Source: Defluviitaleaceae bacterium (GTDB lineage Bacteria > Bacillota > Clostridia > Lachnospirales > WQUN01). Taken from it: 56,554 nucleotides of DNA. The stretch is taken from positions 1 to 56,554 of the forward strand of contig WQRX01000024.1 in NCBI GenBank assembly GCA_009786535.1. The letters run 5' to 3'. The notes below the pieces were generated by a model that made no database searches, had not been told where the DNA came from, and worked only from the letters and a program-made list of their open reading frames with translations. The translations under genes were made by a program, and so were the position numbers. Of this stretch, positions 18,785-26,893 are shown piece by piece (position 1 is the first letter of the stretch; every line of letters begins with the position of its first letter).

Positions 18785-20314
18785 TTACCGCAGTAATTGC
18801 AATATTCTATCCGCATTGGTATTGGCCTGAGCAAGCATGGTAAACCCTGCTTGTTGCAATAAATTTGATACAGTTAAGTGCATCATTTCTTGTGCCATGT
18901 CTGCGTCGCGTATGCGGCTGTTGGCTTGGGTTAGATTTTCGCTTGCTACAGATACGTTTTCTTTGGCAAATTCCAGGCGGTTTTGCAATGCGCCCAGGTG
19001 GGTGCGTTCGCTGATAACGTGGGATAAGGCGTTGTCGATGGTGTCTAATTCAAATTGAATGTCAAAACCATGCTCACGGGTGACATTGATGAATTGTATG
19101 CCAAGGCGACGGGCGGTCATGGCTTCGATGGTGATGAACATGCCTTGGGCTAGGTTTGCGCCTTTTTGAATCCATAAACCTTGATGCCCGCCGGGGGCGT
19201 TGCCGATGGGCGGAAAGCCACCGAAACGTTCCCATGCCATACCCATAATATTGTCTGAGGAAAAAAATGCCAATGGATTAGCAGGACTTGGCGTTGCATT
19301 TGCGCCTGCAGTCATCCAATTGTGTACAACTGCAGGTGTACCATTAATAACTGAAGCAGGTATTACACCATTAAAATTACCTAAATCTAAAAATATTCCT
19401 TGAATCCAACTATAAAATACAGCACCTCCGGCACTACGCACGGGGTCATCTGCTGGCAATGCTAGAAATGCTTGTCTAACCATCTGTTCTACCATATGTG
19501 CATCTGCAATACTTGTAATTGAATCTTGTCTACTTCTATGACCTTCTATAAAAAAATCATTCTCAAAAAAATTGTTTAATCCAGTTATGTTATTAGTAAA
19601 GCCATCGCCAAAAACATTTGCTGATGCCGCGGCGTTAAATGACGGCCCTAACCCCCACCGAAACCCCGCAGGGAGAATTGAATTTGCCCAATTTCTTACA
19701 TTAATTGCTGTCGCGCCTGCACCAGAACCAATCAAGTTATTACGCTGCCCGGGCGTTAAATTAAAATAAGCGGTACGTATCATATCCGCTAACACTTCTG
19801 CTTGATTATCTGCAAAGGGTATTATCCCTGCGTCAAAGGCTACTGCATCATTAAATCCTACCATGCTAAAACTTGCAAACATATCCTTTCCATAATTTCC
19901 ACTCAATAACACCCGTGTATTAAACTCGGTACGATGTGCTACGGCATCAATTTCATATATTATTTCATTAATCTCCCGCTGAATTTGTCCCCTATCGTCT
20001 AATGTGTTGCTATCATTGGCGGCTTGAATTGTTAGTTCCCGCATACGTATAACCATTTCATTAATTGTGGCCATCGCACCTTCTGCGGTTTGGATTAGTG
20101 ATATACCATCTTTAATATTCCGCTCCCCTTGGTCTAGCCCGCGTATCTGCCCCCGCATTTTTTCGGAAATAGCAAGCCCCGCAGCATCATCTGCCGCGGA
20201 GTTTACCCTAAATCCACTTGATAATCTTTGTGATGCGCGTCGTTGTTGTATTCCTGTATTTTTCAAGCCTCTATGGGCATTTATCGCGAGTAGGTTTGTT
20301 CTTATTGTAGACAT
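18785..20314 (-). CDS. Flagellin (filament subunit)
   Basis: A 509-residue flagellin. The conserved N-terminus (MSTIRTNLLAINAHRGLKNTG, then RLSSGFRVNSAADDAAGLAISEKMRGQ) and C-terminus (ASENLTQANSRIRDADMAQEM ending ANTNADRILQLLR) form domains D0/D1, which polymerise into the filament after export by the flagellar type III system. The central about 230 residues are an Asn/Gly-rich variable surface domain that is more AT-rich at DNA level. AGGGGTG precedes the ATG. No sigma-28 promoter is visible in the 86 bases upstream, which instead hold the terminator of the exoprotein gene. A lone flagellin inside an ICE is unusual; no other flagellar gene is nearby. Confidence 0.95.
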   Translation of the reverse strand: MSTIRTNLLAINAHRGLKNTGIQQRRASQRLSSGFRVNSAADDAAGLAISEKMRGQIRGLDQGERNIKDGISLIQTAEGAMATINEMVIRMRELTIQAANDSNTLDDRGQIQREINEIIYEIDAVAHRTEFNTRVLLSGNYGKDMFASFSMVGFNDAVAFDAGIIPFADNQAEVLADMIRTAYFNLTPGQRNNLIGSGAGATAINVRNWANSILPAGFRWGLGPSFNAAASANVFGDGFTNNITGLNNFFENDFFIEGHRSRQDSITSIADAHMVEQMVRQAFLALPADDPVRSAGGAVFYSWIQGIFLDLGNFNGVIPASVINGTPAVVHNWMTAGANATPSPANPLAFFSSDNIMGMAWERFGGFPPIGNAPGGHQGLWIQKGANLAQGMFITIEAMTARRLGIQFINVTREHGFDIQFELDTIDNALSHVISERTHLGALQNRLEFAKENVSVASENLTQANSRIRDADMAQEMMHLTVSNLLQQAGFTMLAQANTNADRILQLLR

Positions 20315-20343
20315 AAAGCACCCCTAGTTTTATAATGAAAACG

Positions 20344-20382
20344 ACAAAAAGCCCGCCCGAGGACTGAGATGCGCGTCCTCGG
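20344..20382 (-). terminator. Terminator between the Asp/Tyr-repeat gene and flagellin
   Basis: On the minus strand CCGAGGAC (20382-20375) pairs with GTCCTCGG (20364-20357), followed by GCGGGC and five T. It ends the exoprotein transcript just before the flagellin gene; leaky read-through could supply flagellin expression. Confidence 0.7.
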
Positions 20383-20400
20383 ACAAGCTATTATCTAACT

Positions 20401-21765
20401 TTATTGCTGATTACCGTCGCCACTCGGACGACGATTTCCTTGGTCGTTATTATTACCTTGGTTGTTACCACCTTGACTATTACCGTCTTGGTTGCCTTGG
20501 CTTGTATCAAGATTAATAACCATTGTATAAGGTGCGTCGCTCAAATTTGTTGCAATGTCAACGATATCAAAGCCGTTGGTACCGTCATGGCCTAATACGT
20601 CAACACCATTAAGCGTTACTGTTGTGAAGGTTAAGGTTACAACATCCCAGCCAAAAACACTTTGGATATGAAGCACATGGTAATCCATATCCTGTAGGCT
20701 AAATTCGTTGTCGTTTTCATAACTGCTAAAAGGTTCAAGTCGCAGTTCTTCACGATAAGTTATACCGTTAGGGAATATAAATGAAAAGGGGATAACGATA
20801 GTGCCTTGGTTTGGCATAAATTCAATGGCGCGCTGCCCTGTCGCCACATCATGTACAATACGAAAATCATTCATTCTATGTCCTGCAAATATACTGATGA
20901 AGGGGTTGCCGTTTTCATCGGTACTTGCGTTAATAAAATCAACAAGAATCACATTGTCATTATTGATGGGAATGCGCACCGTTGGTGGCACATAGTCAGT
21001 TAAAAAAACATCGGCAATCGGCATTGAATACTCAACCGATAAAAACACAACAATTTCTTCACCGGCAAGGTGGTGTGAATAATTAGGGTTGCCGCCTTCT
21101 GCCCAAAAAAGGTCAACCCGCAAATTTGCCTCGGTGGCATTTGCGGGCATTAAAAAGACAGGGGGAAGAATAACGGGCGCACCGGCTTCATCATCTTCTT
21201 TTTCGTATTCTTCATCGTAGTAATAATCGTCGTCTTTGTCGTAATCATAATCGTAATAATAGTCGTCGTCTTTGTCGTAATCATAATCGTAGTAATAGTC
21301 GTCGTCTTTGTCATAATCATAATCGTAGTAATAGTCGTCGTCTTTGTCGTAATTATAGTCGTAGTAATAATCGTCGTCTTTGTCGTAATCATAATCGTAA
21401 TAATAATCGTCGTCTTTGTCGTAATCATAATCGTAGTAATAGTCGTCGTCTTTGTCATAATCATAATCGTAGTAATAGTCGTCGTCTTTGTCATAATCAT
21501 AATCGTAGTAATAGTCGTCGTTATAGCGGCTATCGTCATCGCCGCCATAAGTATCATAACCATCGTAAGGAACAGTAGCTTCGGGCGTGATCACCGTTAA
21601 CGTGATGTCCTCAAACAGGTCATGAAGGTCGCCTATTGTGGCAGCCACTACATCGCTTCTGATGCTGAGTGCTACCGGGGCCAGTGTGCTTTGGGCAAGC
21701 ATCACAAAAGCCACTGTTAAGGCCGCAAACTTCTTCATCATGTCCATCATGTTCTTCTTTTTCAT
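20401..21765 (-). CDS. Secreted protein with Asp/Tyr 12-residue repeats
   Basis: A 454-residue exported protein of no named family. A signal peptide covers about residues 1-38 (MKKKNMMDMMKKFAALTVAFVML..., probable cut near VVAA). Residues about 82-189 are nine tandem copies of DDDYYYDYDYDK. A globular beta-rich region of about 220 residues follows, with patterns resembling cohesin/SipW-like exported domains but not assignable. The end is a Gly/Asn/Gln-rich tail (NQDGNSQGGNNQGNNN). The start at 21765 leaves AGGAG nine bases upstream. The acidic-aromatic repeats suggest calcium binding, adhesion or covalent tyrosine cross-linking. It lies between flagellin and the Agr locus and points away from agr. 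Confidence 0.6.
   Translation of the reverse strand: MKKKNMMDMMKKFAALTVAFVMLAQSTLAPVALSIRSDVVAATIGDLHDLFEDITLTVITPEATVPYDGYDTYGGDDDSRYNDDYYYDYDYDKDDDYYYDYDYDKDDDYYYDYDYDKDDDYYYDYDYDKDDDYYYDYNYDKDDDYYYDYDYDKDDDYYYDYDYDKDDDYYYDYDYDKDDDYYYDEEYEKEDDEAGAPVILPPVFLMPANATEANLRVDLFWAEGGNPNYSHHLAGEEIVVFLSVEYSMPIADVFLTDYVPPTVRIPINNDNVILVDFINASTDENGNPFISIFAGHRMNDFRIVHDVATGQRAIEFMPNQGTIVIPFSFIFPNGITYREELRLEPFSSYENDNEFSLQDMDYHVLHIQSVFGWDVVTLTFTTVTLNGVDVLGHDGTNGFDIVDIATNLSDAPYTMVINLDTSQGNQDGNSQGGNNQGNNNDQGNRRPSGDGNQQ
21199..21522 (-). repeat. Nine 36-bp tandem repeats coding for Asp/Tyr units
   Basis: Nine consecutive 36-base units encode DDDYYYDYDYDK. The first begins NDD, the fifth has DYNYDK and the ninth degenerates to DEEYEK. 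Units differ mostly at synonymous third positions (GAC/GAT, TAC/TAT), so the protein sequence is under selection while DNA copies drift or recombine. Copy number is likely to vary between strains. Confidence 0.9.
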
Positions 21766-21882
21766 ACCGTTCATCTCCTATCTTTTTTGGGATTGCAAGA
21801 GCGACCCAATACATTTAGGTTAACCCGTTACTTTGACGGGAAGAGGCTGAGGTGATTTTATATTTTATCTTTCTGTAGTTTT

Positions 21883-22017
21883 TTACCATTGCTTGCTTGT
21901 TTGCAAGGGGTGAATCGTTGATTGGTTTAAAATATGTACCAACGCAAATACGTTAGATGATTTGCTTGGTGGGGATGATATGCCTTGTAAATATCGTTCG
22001 TCAATAGTAAAATCCAT
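21883..22017 (-). CDS. Possible 44-residue small protein
   Basis: An ATG at 22017 follows CGGGAGTGATT, a good ribosome site, and opens a 44-codon frame (MDFTIDERYLQGISSPPSKSS ... HPLQTSKQW). There is no signal peptide or known family. It is antisense to the agr promoter region and its ribosome site abuts the palindrome at 22024. It may be a small regulatory protein, a remnant, or chance. Confidence 0.3.
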   Translation of the reverse strand: MDFTIDERYLQGISSPPSKSSNVFALVHILNQSTIHPLQTSKQW

Positions 22018-22023
22018 AATCAC

Positions 22024-22053
22024 TCCCGAACGTGCGTATGCGCACGTTCGGGA
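22024..22053. promoter_or_regulatory. 30-bp palindrome upstream of agrB
   Basis: Arms TCCCGAACGTGCG (22024-22036) and CGCACGTTCGGGA (22041-22053) are exactly complementary with a four-base centre. It lies about 95 bases upstream of agrB and just before TTGACA, in the space between divergent genes. There is no T-run, so it fits an operator better than a terminator. Confidence 0.5.
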
Positions 22054-22148
22054 TATACCCCTGCCGCAAACCCCTGTTGACATGCTATTATTTGCACACG
22101 CACAAGTCGTATATTTAATTGCATCTCATGTGGGCGGGAGCGTGTAAA

Positions 22149-22754
22149 ATGGAAACTAGCGTGCTTCACCGACTGGCAGTATCATGGACAATAGCTTTGA
22201 ACCGTTACGCGAACAGGGACGGGCTAGAGTTAAAGAAGATGATTTTGGGCATGGAGATGTTGCTCCATAATGTGCCTAAATTAATATTGATGGTCGTGAC
22301 TGCTTATATCGTTGGAATATTGCCCCTTACATTAGCAACATGGCTTTCGTTTGCGGTCATTCGTCGATATGCCAGTGGACTTCATGCAAATAACAGTATA
22401 GTATGTAGTGTAATGACGATAATTATGTTTGTCTTTTTACCACTTGCGTTGCAAAATGTAATTATTAGCCACGTGACACTTGTTGTAGCGTTTGCAACAT
22501 TTGGGGTGTCATTGTGCTTATATGCTCCTGCGGACACTTTAGCGCGTCCTATTGTTAATAAAATGAGACGTATTATATTAAAGCGAAAATCAATTATTGC
22601 TTGTTTTAGCCTGTTTATAACGACATTAATTTTTCACATGGACAAATTGAGTGTGGCAATTTTAATAGGCGTTGCGTGCGCTATTTCATTAACGCTACCT
22701 ATATCATATAAAGCATTAAAAAGGAGCATGAATAATTATGAAAAATACGAATAA
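22149..22754 (+). CDS. agrB: AgrB-like autoinducer-peptide processing protease
   Basis: A 201-residue membrane cysteine endopeptidase of the accessory gene regulator family. It removes the C-terminal tail of the AgrD pro-peptide and forms the cyclic peptide. The family signature RRYASGLHANNSIVC (near residues 76-90) includes the catalytic His and the Cys seven residues later, matching the His77/Cys84 spacing of the staphylococcal enzyme. Four to six membrane helices follow. The ATG at 22149 has GGGAG upstream. The gene overlaps the start of agrD by 17 bases. Composition is AT-rich. Confidence 0.92.
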   Translation: METSVLHRLAVSWTIALNRYANRDGLELKKMILGMEMLLHNVPKLILMVVTAYIVGILPLTLATWLSFAVIRRYASGLHANNSIVCSVMTIIMFVFLPLALQNVIISHVTLVVAFATFGVSLCLYAPADTLARPIVNKMRRIILKRKSIIACFSLFITTLIFHMDKLSVAILIGVACAISLTLPISYKALKRSMNNYEKYE

Positions 22755-22911
22755 TTATTGCGATTTGTTGAGTTGTATAGTGGTAATATTTACTGAATTA
22801 TTAGCAAAAGCACTTATTAAACAAGCCGAACAAGGCGTGAAGCATTCTATGGCTTTTTTCATGTCGGAACCAAACATTGGACATGAACTTATAGAAAGTG
22901 AGCAAAATTGA
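22738..22911 (+). CDS. agrD: AgrD-like cyclic autoinducer pro-peptide, serine type
   Basis: A 57-residue peptide encoded exactly between agrB and the sensor kinase. The layout is that of AgrD: an amphipathic N-terminal helix (LLSCIVVIFTELLAKALIKQ), a short core (GVKHSMAFFM), and an acidic tail (SEPNIGHELIESEQN). The tail aligns with the conserved E-P...EL tail of AgrD proteins. The ring position normally occupied by cysteine is filled by Ser (HSMAFF or HSMAFFM), implying a lactone rather than thiolactone ring, as known for FsrB/FsrD peptides of enterococci. AAGGAG precedes the ATG. The stop overlaps the next ATG (TGATG). Confidence 0.75.
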   Translation: MKNTNNYCDLLSCIVVIFTELLAKALIKQAEQGVKHSMAFFMSEPNIGHELIESEQN

Positions 22912-24254
22912 TGTTAACAAGAAATGACTTTGTTATTTATTTCTTATTAACAACACCCGCCATTGCAACATTTTTTATAACATTTCTCAATATATCAACA
23001 CTAAAATTAAAACTCAAGCATGTTACAATAACAATTATTACAATGTATTTTGTATCAATAATATCCTTACATGTACCATTGATAGCTTTTAACATTCTTG
23101 GCAACATGTTTTTACTTCTATGCTTGATTGTAGTAGCTTACAAAAACACGAATGATATATTGTTAAGTGTATTCTATTCGTCATTTGCTGTTGTAATTAG
23201 CATGTTTTCAAATACAATAATAGGCATTCCTGTTCTCTTGGCGCTTGATGTTTTGCAAGAGGATATTCATTACAGCATAATTATTCAGATAGTTATCACT
23301 GTCCCAACTATTGCATTAAGTTTTTTAATGTCAAAGCGTATAGGAGAAATAATTAAAAAAAGCTTTTCTCCTTTATCTAAAGAGAATAAAAGACTTTTTA
23401 CAAGATATGGATTTTTGCTTTCAACACTAGTATATTTAATTTCCCAAGTTAATACATTTGTATACAGAATTGTTGAAAATAGAATTATTTTGTCATCAAT
23501 CAACGTTATAGTCATTACAGTCATATTTTTTACAGCATTTATTATCATTATTGCAAACTCACGAACTCAACAAAAACTTATGGAATCTGAATACAAAAAT
23601 CAATCATTAAAAGACTTAGAAGCACACAATCAACAATTAGAACTCGCTTATGACGAACTACGAAGCTACCGCCATGACCACCTCAGCCTTTTACACGCCA
23701 TTATCGGCTTTGCAAATGACGAAAATCACGAGCGTATTAAAACCTACCTAAACGATACCTTAAAATATGCAAAAGAAACATTGGATAAACTGGATGATGC
23801 AATGAACAAGCTGGGGTACATACACATTCCCGAGTTAAAAGGCCTGCTTTCGGTTAAATTTGCACACGCGCTTGCCAACAATATTGAAGTAGAACTTGAT
23901 TTAGCCGAACCTATTGACGATATCCCCCTAAACCGTATGGATTTATGCCGGATTGTGGGCATTGTCGTGGATAATGCGATAGAAGAATTGCTGTCTAACG
24001 ATAGTAAAACAAAGTTATTAAAATTCGGCATACTACCGGATGATGAACGTATTTTGATTGTTTGCAAAAACACATGTACATCACTCCCCTTGGTGGAAAA
24101 TATATTCGAAAAAGGATTTACAACAAAGGGGAACAGCCGAGGGCTGGGGCTATATACCCTCAAAAAAATGAGCAAAAAATGCAACAATTTGTCCGTCACG
24201 GCATACCCTAAAGACAACGAGTTCGCGCTTATTATATCCATAAGGCTGGTGTAA
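22911..24254 (+). CDS. agrC: AgrC-like sensor histidine kinase (GHKL type)
   Basis: A 447-residue membrane kinase. The first about 215 residues hold six to seven membrane helices that would sense the cyclic peptide. The phospho-acceptor region is ELRSYRHDHLSLLHAI (near residue 258), and the GHKL ATPase domain has the N-box IVGIVVDNAIEELL and the G-box KGNSRGLGLYTLKKM. The start is the ATG at 22911, overlapping the agrD stop; a TTG at 22908 is also in frame. The sensor half is markedly more AT-rich than the kinase half, with a change near 23640, suggesting that the agrB-agrD-sensor block was exchanged. Confidence 0.9.
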   Translation: MLTRNDFVIYFLLTTPAIATFFITFLNISTLKLKLKHVTITIITMYFVSIISLHVPLIAFNILGNMFLLLCLIVVAYKNTNDILLSVFYSSFAVVISMFSNTIIGIPVLLALDVLQEDIHYSIIIQIVITVPTIALSFLMSKRIGEIIKKSFSPLSKENKRLFTRYGFLLSTLVYLISQVNTFVYRIVENRIILSSINVIVITVIFFTAFIIIIANSRTQQKLMESEYKNQSLKDLEAHNQQLELAYDELRSYRHDHLSLLHAIIGFANDENHERIKTYLNDTLKYAKETLDKLDDAMNKLGYIHIPELKGLLSVKFAHALANNIEVELDLAEPIDDIPLNRMDLCRIVGIVVDNAIEELLSNDSKTKLLKFGILPDDERILIVCKNTCTSLPLVENIFEKGFTTKGNSRGLGLYTLKKMSKKCNNLSVTAYPKDNEFALIISIRLV

Positions 24255-24256
24255 CT

Positions 24257-25018
24257 ATGTTATCTATTTTTATATGCAAAGACGACCACCGCTATAAAAA
24301 ACTAATCAGTGACTGCATACAAAAATACCTCACTGAAAATGATTACGATATTGAATTAGCACTAAGCACTTCAAAACCTGCAAAAATTATTCAACACATC
24401 AAAGGTTCTTCGGTAAAGGGGCTTTACTTCCTAGACATTGAGTTAGAAGACGGCTACAACGGCGTGGAGTTTGCTAAAAAAATACGTCAACACGACCCTC
24501 GGGCTTTTATCGCATTTATTACCGCGCACCCCCGATATATGTCACTCACCTTTGAGTTTCGCGTAGAAGCCCTTGCGTATATACAAAAAGAATCAGATTG
24601 CATTGTACGAAAGAAAATAAAAATCTGTATAGATGATGCCTACGAAAAACACGTTTCACGCGCCGATGAAGGCAGCTACACATTCAAAACACCCACAGGC
24701 AAACACGTATCATGTATGCTTGACGACATACTGTTCTTCACAACAGACGCACCCGCTTCTAAACACCAAGTAATCATACACACAAGAAAACTCCAGTACA
24801 CATTTTATGGTGCGTTAGATAACATATCAGCAACACTGCCCGCCGGTCAATTTTACCGTTGCCACAAATCCTACCTCGTTAACGTAGGAAACATAACCGA
24901 AAGCGGCAAGCAATCCCTAAACAACGGCAAAGACCGCATGATTATGTCTGACGGCATGGACTGCCTAGTTTCATTCCGGAAAAGGAAGATGTTGTTTAAT
25001 TTGTTGAAATCGTTGTAA
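24257..25018 (+). CDS. agrA: AgrA-like LytTR response regulator
   Basis: A 253-residue regulator. The receiver domain (residues 1-130) has the acidic pair in FICKDD, the phosphorylated Asp in YFLDIELEDGYNG near residue 58, and FITAHPRY. The LytTR DNA-binding domain (about 145-250) includes YRCHKSYLVNVGNI, typical of this fold. It would be phosphorylated by the kinase encoded two bases upstream and activate agr and target promoters. Candidate targets are the divergent exoprotein gene and flagellin next to the locus. Its 3' end overlaps the convergent peptidase gene by 23 bases. Confidence 0.92.
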   Translation: MLSIFICKDDHRYKKLISDCIQKYLTENDYDIELALSTSKPAKIIQHIKGSSVKGLYFLDIELEDGYNGVEFAKKIRQHDPRAFIAFITAHPRYMSLTFEFRVEALAYIQKESDCIVRKKIKICIDDAYEKHVSRADEGSYTFKTPTGKHVSCMLDDILFFTTDAPASKHQVIIHTRKLQYTFYGALDNISATLPAGQFYRCHKSYLVNVGNITESGKQSLNNGKDRMIMSDGMDCLVSFRKRKMLFNLLKSL

Positions 25019-25862
25019 GGTCTGCTGCGCCTAAGTAAAAACTATTGACCGACCTAAACATGCCAAACTTAAACCCAAGCCCGTAGATAAATTCTTCGTC
25101 TATCTTCCAAGGCTTGGGTTTTTGTATTTGGGTATAAATATATTCTATACAGCTACATAGTGCGTTTCGCGCTTCTTCCCCATGTGGTACATCATCGGGT
25201 ATAAACGCACTGGAAGTATTGAATACGTCAAGCATATCGTTCAAGTCCGCACAGTTAAGCCAGTGGGCACAGGCCATGGCAAATGACCCCTTGCTTTCAT
25301 CTAGGTTGTTGGCGGTAACTTCACTGAGCAGATGTGAAACATACTCTGCTACGTCGGAAAAATTATCGCTCCCGCCATCGGTTAGCATAATGGCGTAGTA
25401 TTGGGCGATAAATTCCGTCCAGACTTGATAACCACTGTGTACCAAGCCATCATATACTTCATCTTCGGGATTATCGGGGGTTGTACCGCTTCCGTAGATG
25501 TCGATAAAGTGCGTACCGTCCATTTCCGTTTTGGCACAAAATATGTGCATGAGTTCGTGTAAAATAATTCGCCGAAAGTCCTTTTTGCCAATTCTTGAAT
25601 TATGTCGCACCAGCACTGCCGATTTTTCCCTACCAATAAGGGCATTAGCGGCAATGGAAGTGTTTAACTGTCGGCATTGGGCGGCGTTAAGTTTTTTATC
25701 GGGGCAATATTGGGCGCATAATGCTTTAGCCCTCGTTGCCATTTCGAACTTTTTAACAAATTCAAAAATTATGTCATCGGCAGTAAACGGCATATCGGGC
25801 ATTGCCTTGATAAAAAAATCCAGTGCATCAACGGCGTGGGTTTGCATTTCGCTTGGCTTCAT
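24996..25862 (-). CDS. HExxH zinc metallopeptidase-like protein, unknown family
   Basis: A 288-residue soluble protein. IILHELMHIFCAKT near residue 105 is an HExxH zinc-peptidase motif and VWTEFIAQYYA near 155 is a good gluzincin-type third ligand (ExxxA). No signal peptide or membrane helix is visible, so it should act in the cytoplasm. Similar single-domain peptidases such as ImmA/IrrE-type proteins of ICEs cleave repressors, but this one has no adjacent repressor. It is convergent with and overlaps agrA. The role is unknown; it could relate to peptide signalling or element induction. Confidence 0.55.
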   Translation of the reverse strand: MKPSEMQTHAVDALDFFIKAMPDMPFTADDIIFEFVKKFEMATRAKALCAQYCPDKKLNAAQCRQLNTSIAANALIGREKSAVLVRHNSRIGKKDFRRIILHELMHIFCAKTEMDGTHFIDIYGSGTTPDNPEDEVYDGLVHSGYQVWTEFIAQYYAIMLTDGGSDNFSDVAEYVSHLLSEVTANNLDESKGSFAMACAHWLNCADLNDMLDVFNTSSAFIPDDVPHGEEARNALCSCIEYIYTQIQKPKPWKIDEEFIYGLGFKFGMFRSVNSFYLGAADLTTISTN

Positions 25863-25895
25863 TTATATGGCCTCGGTTCTTTTGGGGTTGGGGCA

Positions 25896-26849
25896 TTATT
25901 GACCGCTAACGCAGTCGGATAAGCCAAATAATTGCGCTAACTTGTCGAGTACATCTGCGGGGAGGGGTTTTGCTTTCAATGACTTCAAATTATCTGTTAG
26001 GTGCGCTTCACTGGAAGTACCCGTCAATGTAACATGTATGCCCGCGGTATGGGTGCAAAAACGGTACGCCGCGTCCATGATGCTAGAAGCAATGGGTGTG
26101 CCGTCTGCACCCAACGCGGTTAGGAAGTCTAATGCGTTTTCCGTAGCTTCCAACCCCGCGCCTCCTTGGTTGTTGTCGAGGATTTTTTGTATATCGGATT
26201 TCATCTGCGCGGGGTCGGATAATGCACGGCGCACAGCAAACATACACTGCACTCCGACATTTTGTTTGATGGCACGGGGAAGAATGGTCTTTGCCGCTGA
26301 TGGGTTCATCATGTTGTAGCCCACCATGATTACATCAAAAATATCATCGGTTAAGGCTACATCTAACATTTGATGGGCGGTGTCTGCGCCAAATTGCTCG
26401 GTTATGCCTAAGAAGCGGATTTTGCCCTGTTCTTGGGCTTTAATTATTTCGGGTACAAGCATTTCTTTAATGTCTATATAATCGTTGAGTAACACTGCAT
26501 GGAAGTTGTAAATGTCAATAAAGTCGGTATTTAACGCACGAAGGCTCGCGTCTAAGGTTTCGTGAAATTTTTGTGCATAATTATCGCGCCAGTTATCCCA
26601 CACAGGGTACTTGGTGGAAATTACATAGGTATTGCGGGGGAAGGACTTTAACCCCACACCCAAGGCGGGTTCTGTGCCGTAGGCCGTTGCTGTGTCAAAA
26701 AAGCGAACGCCCATTTCATAGGCTTTTCGGGTTATGCCCGCGGCGTGGGCCTCGCCGTATTTTTGCAAACCCAATCGGGAATGCCCACCGCAACCTAACC
26801 CCGCCGCAGTAGTGACAATGCCTGTTCTACCTAATGTTATCGTTCTCAT
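25896..26849 (-). CDS. Aldo/keto reductase
   Basis: A 317-residue NADPH-dependent oxidoreductase of the aldo/keto reductase TIM-barrel family. The tetrad is visible: Asp and Tyr in FFDTATAYG (near residue 52), Lys in VISTKYP (near 80) and His in IYNFHAV (near 115). The family reduces aldehydes or ketones; this subgroup (N-terminus TLGRTGIVTTAAGLGCGG) is close to galactose-dehydrogenase-like AKRs. It carries its own GGAGGG ribosome site. It lies at the left end of the transfer region as metabolic cargo with no clear partner. Confidence 0.88.
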   Translation of the reverse strand: MRTITLGRTGIVTTAAGLGCGGHSRLGLQKYGEAHAAGITRKAYEMGVRFFDTATAYGTEPALGVGLKSFPRNTYVISTKYPVWDNWRDNYAQKFHETLDASLRALNTDFIDIYNFHAVLLNDYIDIKEMLVPEIIKAQEQGKIRFLGITEQFGADTAHQMLDVALTDDIFDVIMVGYNMMNPSAAKTILPRAIKQNVGVQCMFAVRRALSDPAQMKSDIQKILDNNQGGAGLEATENALDFLTALGADGTPIASSIMDAAYRFCTHTAGIHVTLTGTSSEAHLTDNLKSLKAKPLPADVLDKLAQLFGLSDCVSGQ

Positions 26850-26893
26850 GTGAAACCCGCCCTCCGTGTTTGATTTTCCGCCATTTTACCACA

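Larger units (their letters stand above)
21766..22148. other. Divergent intergenic region between exoprotein and agr genes
   Basis: A 383-base regulatory region. It holds the exoprotein 5' region, a small possible gene (21883-22017), a palindrome (22024-22053) and, before agrB, TTGACA at 22077-22082 without a good -10 box at 17 bases. No clear pair of LytTR direct repeats was found by eye. Confidence 0.4.

Noticed and set aside
18785..20314. Flagellin taken as proof that the region is chromosome rather than ICE
   Set aside because: ICE regulator and recombinases lie on one side and transfer genes on the other, so the simplest reading is cargo within the element, though a composite element is not excluded.
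20315..20400. Sigma-28 promoter for flagellin
   Set aside because: No TAAA-N15-GCCGATA-like pair is present in the 86-base gap; the gap is filled by the upstream gene's terminator.
21199..21522. CRISPR array suggested by regular 36-base repeats
   Set aside because: The repeats are directly adjacent without spacers, lie in frame in an exported protein, and no cas genes are near.
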